From: an uncultured Campylobacter sp.
GTDB taxonomy: Bacteria; Campylobacterota; Campylobacteria; Campylobacterales; Campylobacteraceae
Length of the DNA stretch: 64,000 bases
Direction of reading: 5' to 3'
Assembly (NCBI RefSeq): GCF_937996225.1
Contig: NZ_CALKTC010000020.1
Coordinates: 23,693-87,692, forward strand
Part shown: in pieces, positions 60,401 to 64,000 of the stretch
How the letters are laid out: each line of letters begins with the position of its first letter
Numbering within the stretch: position 1 is the first letter of the stretch
Notes under the pieces: model-generated
Told to the model about the DNA's origin: nothing
The model's database searches: none
Seen by the model: the letters and a program-made list of their open reading frames with translations, nothing else
Position numbers and translations under genes: made by a program

Positions 60401-60776
60401 CTGAAAGTAGCGGCTCAAAATTGAAGGTGCCGTTTTGCTCGCGCTCGACGTGAAATTTAGGGGATTTAAGATGTAAAATTTCTACCGCGAGAGTCTTTTT
60501 AAAAAGCTTTGAAAAACCGATTTTTAAATTTATCTCATCGGCGCTAAACAGCGGCTTAAAGGTGCTAAGCTCCGGCTTGGTAACGTTTAGCTCGTAGGTA
60601 AAGGGGTTAAATTTAGCATCTTGCACGCTAAAGCTTGCTCTGCCCTCTAAAATTTTAGGCAGCGCCTTTTCGATAAAAAGCGGCACGCCGAAAAAGCCCG
60701 CAAGCACGTAAAATAGCGCAAATCCGCCCAAGCCGCAAGCAAACTTACGCCAGTGTTTTATAAAAAAATTTTTCAT
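57414..60776 (-). CDS. AsmA-like DUF748 envelope protein
   Basis: A 1120-residue protein with one N-terminal membrane anchor (about 10-32) and a long periplasmic chain of beta-rich repeats, like AsmA/TamB/YhdP family proteins that bridge the envelope and transport lipids. The DUF748 C-terminal part (from IDFEAASSEILISENSKI) ends in an OmpA-like peptidoglycan-binding-type segment (RGVSASRIEIKKPSEAE). A Ser/Ala/Asn-rich low-complexity stretch lies in the middle (about 520-550). ATG 60776 is preferred; ATG 60788 is in frame. It diverges from queH. Confidence 0.85.
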   Translation of the reverse strand: MKNFFIKHWRKFACGLGGFALFYVLAGFFGVPLFIEKALPKILEGRASFSVQDAKFNPFTYELNVTKPELSTFKPLFSADEINLKIGFSKLFKKTLAVEILHLKSPKFHVEREQNGTFNFEPLLSEQKSENKDENSSFNVTLNNFKIERGSLGYVDNSLKRPFSLISTELNYEINGLNLKDETIGEHDLSAVSRTYDALSFDGAIDLAPLRLHGKVDISRLKIDPFWLSYLDPSGVRFKNGFLSAELNYRLSIDENIKFALENSKLELQSLEILQDQSLISLDSLKIPSFELNTDISNEISGKVVIPQVLVSGAKYDMNETKISTGFEGARVADFALDFNKTGANLRLNSAVKSVDLNRSSFANPQISVVSNDTKITENFLKFNAEGNDTALHTGFGAFSIADTQITLARSDKISVAATELGAFSYDKEGMQNGASLKFAKISNSKIANKNGIFSGFESFGVQGVKFNVADLDLGVDKILLNEPFFNSEVDADGAKSINDLAILSAISKNPASFKKTASSSASNQADANSTASGANSDSKKPSKSPVLKFKIGEASVMGAKAKIDESFIVKNNVHEIKDFSATLSGLSSNFAEPFGIKASLITGEITANADGKASIAPLNVGVNFSLNAPNLSVFNKYAAEFIAGSIAGELATQGQLKFSNAFSLEAKLSGKGLALSSGRDKIFSLASLNVAQIALSPSSLTLNKIALGSPAANISLNKDRRLNLLSLIKPAAQAKQAAKPAEAAPSRPAKSKANFAWSVKNISLSGGSLNFTDESLATPFKLRISDMKASISEISPKRAADIKFSSLVSGSGLASITARAYPLDFKRKSDINVVLKEIPLAPASPYTAKYIGNEIAGGKLNLKLAYKIDDGKLNASNDLNLDRFELGKEVQSKDALSLPIGLVVSILKNSDDQIDISLPLSGTLSDPKFSYGALVWGAVKKLLSDIVLSPFRFMGKIAGVDTKKLESIDFEAASSEILISENSKIDDLAKVAKAKPDLKIILNSAYNEKLDTHEFQRRSLQNALTLMSNKQGLSTDEAIAALKIKYSIKSGGDEAMEELIAAQKFTRSRLDELALARAAAVQSALVQRGVSASRIEIKKPSEAELKQNSFIPLNLGLEN

Positions 60777-60802
60777 TTTTCCGCTCATTAATTTTGATAG
60801 CG

Positions 60803-60819
60803 TAAAATTATATCCAAAA
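60803..60819. promoter_or_regulatory. Overlapping divergent promoters for the DUF748 gene and queH
   Basis: Minus strand: TTTTGG-A-TATAAT (-10 at 60812-60807). Plus strand: TAAAAT at 60803-60808 with TTTTG upstream. The two -10 boxes overlap by two bases. The leaders would be short, about 25 bases on each side. Confidence 0.5.
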
Positions 60820-60841
60820 ATTTCGTGCAAAGGGTTAAATT

Positions 60842-61975
60842 TTGCTGGTTCACATCTGCTGCTCGGTCGATTGCGATTATTTTTTGCGCCGCTTAAAAGA
60901 GCTCACGCAAGAGCCGCTAATAGGCTATTTCTACGATCCAAACATCCACCCCTATGGCGAATATGTTCTTAGAATGCACGACGCGAAGCGGGTTTGCGAG
61001 AATTTAGGGATTAAATTTATCCCGGGCGAGTATGATTTACAGGGCTGGCTAGACGGCGCGCGCGGGCTTGAAAATGAGCCCGAGAAAGGCGCGCGCTGCG
61101 AGTTTTGCTTTGATTTTCGTATGCAAAAAACGGCCGAGCTCGCGCTAAGTTTGGGCCAGCGTAAAATCACCACGACTCTTCTTATGAGTCCCAAAAAATC
61201 GCACTCTCAGCTCTGCGCCTCGCTACAGCGCATCTGCGAGCGCTGCGGACTGGAGTTTATCGCGCCCGATTTTCGCAAAAACGGCGGCACGAACGAGCAG
61301 TTTGCGCTCGCGAAAAAAGACGCGCTCTATCATCAAAACTACTGCGGCTGCATCTACGCGCTTGCGGCGCAGCGGAATGATCAGCAAAGGGTTGAGCGAA
61401 ATTTGGGCGGAAGTCTGACGGCGGATTTGAAGCAAAATTTAGCCCAAGGCGCCGAAATTTACGAGCTAATGTCGTCGATCGATCGGCAAATCCTGCCCGC
61501 TTCGGTAGAGGAGAAGTTGAAATTTTACAAAAAGCTTTGCTCGCTCGAAAGAAAAGGGGTTAAATTTAGCGTGCTGCGCGATCAGTTTTTAAATTACCGC
61601 CTGCTCCGTGCATGGATTAAATTTGACGGCAAGGTCGCGCCTTCGTTTGTGCTATTTGGCTCGCATTTTACGCGCGAAAACGTGAAGTTTAGCATAGAGC
61701 GGGAGTGCGAAATTTTTTGCAGCGACAAGGGCGAGATTAAAATTTTAAGCCTGGCGAAATTTAACGAAATTTCAAGATCAAATTTCAAAAGCGTATCCGA
61801 AATGCTAAAAAATCCGCCGAGTCTTGCGCGCCAAAATAAAGCTCGTGCCGCCCTGTGCGCTGCGGGCTCGCTCTCGCCGATTATCGTCACGGACGAGATA
61901 AGAGCCGCCAAAGTTCAAATTTACGGGCTCTCGCGCATATTTTTAGACGTTAGGGAAATTTTAGTAAGAATTTGA
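60842..61975 (+). CDS. queH: Epoxyqueuosine reductase QueH
   Basis: QueH (DUF208) completes queuosine synthesis in tRNA. The 377-residue protein has the N-terminal HICCSVDCDYF, then CEFCFDF and NYCGCIYAL, which supply Fe-S ligands. A C-terminal extension beyond about 190 is typical of epsilon-proteobacterial members. The start is TTG with AAGGG eight bases upstream. Confidence 0.9.
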   Translation: MLVHICCSVDCDYFLRRLKELTQEPLIGYFYDPNIHPYGEYVLRMHDAKRVCENLGIKFIPGEYDLQGWLDGARGLENEPEKGARCEFCFDFRMQKTAELALSLGQRKITTTLLMSPKKSHSQLCASLQRICERCGLEFIAPDFRKNGGTNEQFALAKKDALYHQNYCGCIYALAAQRNDQQRVERNLGGSLTADLKQNLAQGAEIYELMSSIDRQILPASVEEKLKFYKKLCSLERKGVKFSVLRDQFLNYRLLRAWIKFDGKVAPSFVLFGSHFTRENVKFSIERECEIFCSDKGEIKILSLAKFNEISRSNFKSVSEMLKNPPSLARQNKARAALCAAGSLSPIIVTDEIRAAKVQIYGLSRIFLDVREILVRI

Positions 61976-62008
61976 TAAGATTCCAAAATTTCTAAAAAAG
62001 GCAGATCA

Positions 62009-62458
62009 ATGATAGATATAAACGAAATCCTCTCCATCCTACCTCATCGTTTTCCGTTTTTGTTGATAGATCGCGTCGAAGAGCTCAGCATCGGCGAAAG
62101 TATCAAGGCCTATAAAAACGTAACCTACAACGAGCAGATCTTTCAGGGCCACTTCCCAGGCCACCCGATCTATCCGGGCGTAATGATAATCGAGGGCTTG
62201 GCGCAGGCGGGCGGCGTGCTGGCGTTTAAGAGCATGGAGAAAGACGGCGTCGATCTAAGCGACAAAGTCGTGTATTTTATGAGTATCGACAACGCTAAAT
62301 TTAGAAGTCCCGTCCGCCCCGGCGATAAGCTTGAGTATCGCATCAGCGTAATCAAACATCGCGGACGCATCTGGGTGCTAAAGGGCGAAGCCTATATCAA
62401 CGACGGCGCCACATTGGCCGCGCAGGCGGAACTTCAAGCGATGATAATGGATAAATGA
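62009..62458 (+). CDS. fabZ: 3-hydroxyacyl-ACP dehydratase FabZ
   Basis: Dehydrates beta-hydroxyacyl-ACP in fatty-acid synthesis. 149 residues with HRFPFLLIDRV and the hot-dog active site GHFPGHPIYPGVMIIEGLAQ. It overlaps lpxA by four bases, linking fatty-acid and lipid A synthesis. Confidence 0.96.
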   Translation: MIDINEILSILPHRFPFLLIDRVEELSIGESIKAYKNVTYNEQIFQGHFPGHPIYPGVMIIEGLAQAGGVLAFKSMEKDGVDLSDKVVYFMSIDNAKFRSPVRPGDKLEYRISVIKHRGRIWVLKGEAYINDGATLAAQAELQAMIMDK

Positions 62459-63246
62459 TGGCTAAAGTTCACCACACGGCGATCATCGAGGACGGCGCGC
62501 AGATCGGAGCCGAGGTTGTAATCGAGCCGTATGCTTTCATAAGCGCGCAGGCTAAAATCGGCGACGGCTGCACGATCAAGCAGGGCGCGCGCATCATCGG
62601 CGATACGCAAATCGGCGAGGGCTCTAAAATTTTTTCATACGCGATCGTGGGCGAAATTCCGCAGGATATGAGCTTTGAAGAGGGCGAGCGAACGGGGTTA
62701 GTCATCGGCAAAAACGCTACGATTCACGAGTTTTGCACGATTAGCTCGGGCTCGCATAAGGGCGACGGATTTACGCGCATCGGCGATAATCTCTTTATGA
62801 TGGCGTATTGCCATATCGCGCACGATTGCGTGCTGGGCAGCAACATAATCCTAGCCAACAACGCCACGCTCGCAGGCCACGTTGTAATGGGCGATTATGC
62901 CGTTATTGGCGGGCTTACCCCCGTGCATCAGTTCGTCCAAATCGGCGAGAGCTGCATGATCGCAGGGGCTAGCGCGCTTAGTCAGGACGTGGTGCCGTTT
63001 TGTCTAGCCGAGGGAAATCGCGCCTATATTCGCGGGCTAAATTTAACGGGCATCCGCCGCCGCTTCGATAAAGAGACGGTCGAGACGATAAATCGGGCGT
63101 ATAAATTTTTATTCAACCAAGGCGGGGGTTTAAAGGAGCAGGCACAAATTTTATTAAACGAAACGAGCGATCAAAACGTGCGCAAGATGTGCGAGTTTAT
63201 AATCAACACAAAACGCGGGATTCCGCTAGATAAAGGTAAAATTTAA
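62455..63246 (+). CDS. lpxA: UDP-N-acetylglucosamine acyltransferase
   Basis: First step of lipid A synthesis. A 263-residue left-handed beta-helix built from hexapeptide repeats, with the catalytic histidine region ANNATLAGHV and GLTPVHQFV. ATG 62455 overlaps the fabZ stop; ATG 62458 is equally possible. Its last base overlaps the clpX start. Confidence 0.96.
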   Translation: MMAKVHHTAIIEDGAQIGAEVVIEPYAFISAQAKIGDGCTIKQGARIIGDTQIGEGSKIFSYAIVGEIPQDMSFEEGERTGLVIGKNATIHEFCTISSGSHKGDGFTRIGDNLFMMAYCHIAHDCVLGSNIILANNATLAGHVVMGDYAVIGGLTPVHQFVQIGESCMIAGASALSQDVVPFCLAEGNRAYIRGLNLTGIRRRFDKETVETINRAYKFLFNQGGGLKEQAQILLNETSDQNVRKMCEFIINTKRGIPLDKGKI

Positions 63247-64000
63247 TGGCAAACAAGTGCAGTTTTTGCGGTGAGACGGGCGCGGACGGACGTCGTATCT
63301 ATCCTAACGACGACGGTACGGCGGCTATCTGCAGCTATTGTATCGATATGGCATATGCCGCTATCCACGGCAGCGAGGGTCAAAATGAGGCGGTACAAAA
63401 TCAAAATAAAGAGATCGATTTCGAGGCTATCAAGCCAAAGGCGCTGATGGAGGTTCTAAACCGCTACGTCATCGGTCAGGAGCGCGCTAAGAAAATTTTT
63501 AGCGTCGGCGTTTACAATCACTACAAAAGAATTTTCAGGCAGACCGACGCAAAGGGCGACGATACCGAAATTTCAAAATCAAATATCTTGCTCATCGGCC
63601 CTACCGGCAGCGGTAAGACGCTTATGGCGCAGACCTTGGCGAAATTTTTGGACGTGCCGATCGCCATTAGCGACGCTACGAGCCTAACGGAAGCGGGCTA
63701 CGTCGGCGAGGACGTAGAAAATATCCTCACCCGCCTTTTGCAGGCCGCGGACGGCGACGTAGAGAAGGCGCAGCGCGGTATCGTCTTCGTAGACGAGATC
63801 GATAAGATCGCGCGAATGAGCGAAAACCGCAGCATCACGCGCGACGTAAGCGGTGAAGGGGTGCAGCAAGCGCTACTTAAAATCATCGAAGGAAGCGTCG
63901 TAAACATCCCTCCAAAGGGCGGCCGCAAGCATCCAAATCAGGACTTCATCCAGATCGATACGACAAATATTTTGTTCGTCTGCGGCGGCGCGTTCGACGG
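63246..64000 (+). CDS. clpX: ATP-dependent protease ATPase subunit ClpX, partial at right edge
   Basis: The first 251 codons of ClpX. The zinc-binding domain has CSFC and CSYC; the AAA+ domain has the Walker A GPTGSGKTLMA and Walker B IVFVDEIDKI. ClpX unfolds substrates for ClpP. Start overlaps the lpxA stop (TAATG), so fabZ-lpxA-clpX forms a tight operon. The 3' end lies outside the window. Confidence 0.97.
   Translation, partial: MANKCSFCGETGADGRRIYPNDDGTAAICSYCIDMAYAAIHGSEGQNEAVQNQNKEIDFEAIKPKALMEVLNRYVIGQERAKKIFSVGVYNHYKRIFRQTDAKGDDTEISKSNILLIGPTGSGKTLMAQTLAKFLDVPIAISDATSLTEAGYVGEDVENILTRLLQAADGDVEKAQRGIVFVDEIDKIARMSENRSITRDVSGEGVQQALLKIIEGSVVNIPPKGGRKHPNQDFIQIDTTNILFVCGGAFD

Overview
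The window reads as chromosomal DNA of a Campylobacter species from the higher-GC end of the genus (C. gracilis/showae/rectus/curvus-like). This rests on gene order (purM-coaE-dapF, nifU-murE-ebfC-ispA-tkt, dapB-purF and fabZ-lpxA-clpX are familiar Campylobacter neighbourhoods), on the dba-dsbI pair, and on promoters with a T-rich -16 box before TATAAT/TAAAAT, as described for C. jejuni. Species is an inference. No phage, insertion sequence or CRISPR array is visible.

Layout. 1-9.3 kb: AI-2E-type permease, YgbA-like protein, a three-repeat unknown protein, mobA-pldA, ilvE, an SPFH protein, hisIE and an LRR/NTF2-fold immunity-like fusion. 9.4-14.7 kb: a decayed stretch with an intact dsbI operon (dba, dsbI, separate periplasmic propeller), a broken AraC regulator divergent from an intact YqhD-like alcohol dehydrogenase, and two broken small genes, at least one immunity-like. 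14.8-18.5 kb: purM, coaE, a Sel1-repeat protein, dapF. 19.2-21.4 kb: four minus-strand genes of unknown role (two small membrane proteins, a small protein, a P-loop ATPase). 21.6-32.1 kb: the S10-spc ribosomal operon from rpsJ through secY to map, behind a perfect-consensus promoter. 32.6-38.2 kb: a phosphoethanolamine-transferase-like enzyme, a frameshifted YheO-type regulator, ridA, a threonine-synthase-like enzyme, grpB-like and tRNA-Ser(CGA). 38.4-46.1 kb: minus-strand housekeeping genes. 46.1-49.5 kb: infA-rpmJ-rpsM-rpsK-rpsD-rpoA-rplQ on the minus strand, separate from S10-spc. 49.6-57.4 kb: YpfJ-type protease, two flavodoxin-fold oxidoreductases, Bcp, a molbindin, DUF488, purF, a truncated nucleotidyltransferase, dapB. 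57.4-64 kb: a giant AsmA-like DUF748 protein, queH, fabZ, lpxA and the start of clpX.

Most genes are core functions: translation, purine, histidine, lysine/DAP and branched-chain amino-acid synthesis, pantothenate/CoA, isoprenoids, peptidoglycan and lipid A. The unusual material lies in the gaps and inside some genes. The hexamer class RAATTY (AAATTT, GAATTT, AAATTC, GAATTC) is extremely dense between genes and forms islands inside otherwise conserved enzymes, where it encodes Gln-Asn-Ser-rich linkers (hisIE, pldA, the phosphoethanolamine transferase, coaE). RAATTY is the motif methylated by CtsM and needed for DNA uptake in C. jejuni, so a link to natural transformation is a testable inference. 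Other notable signals are symmetric bidirectional promoters, a duplicated 19-bp palindrome before the S10 operon, orphan or broken immunity-type genes, a C8T9 tract in a promoter, and hairpins inside the ribosomal operons.
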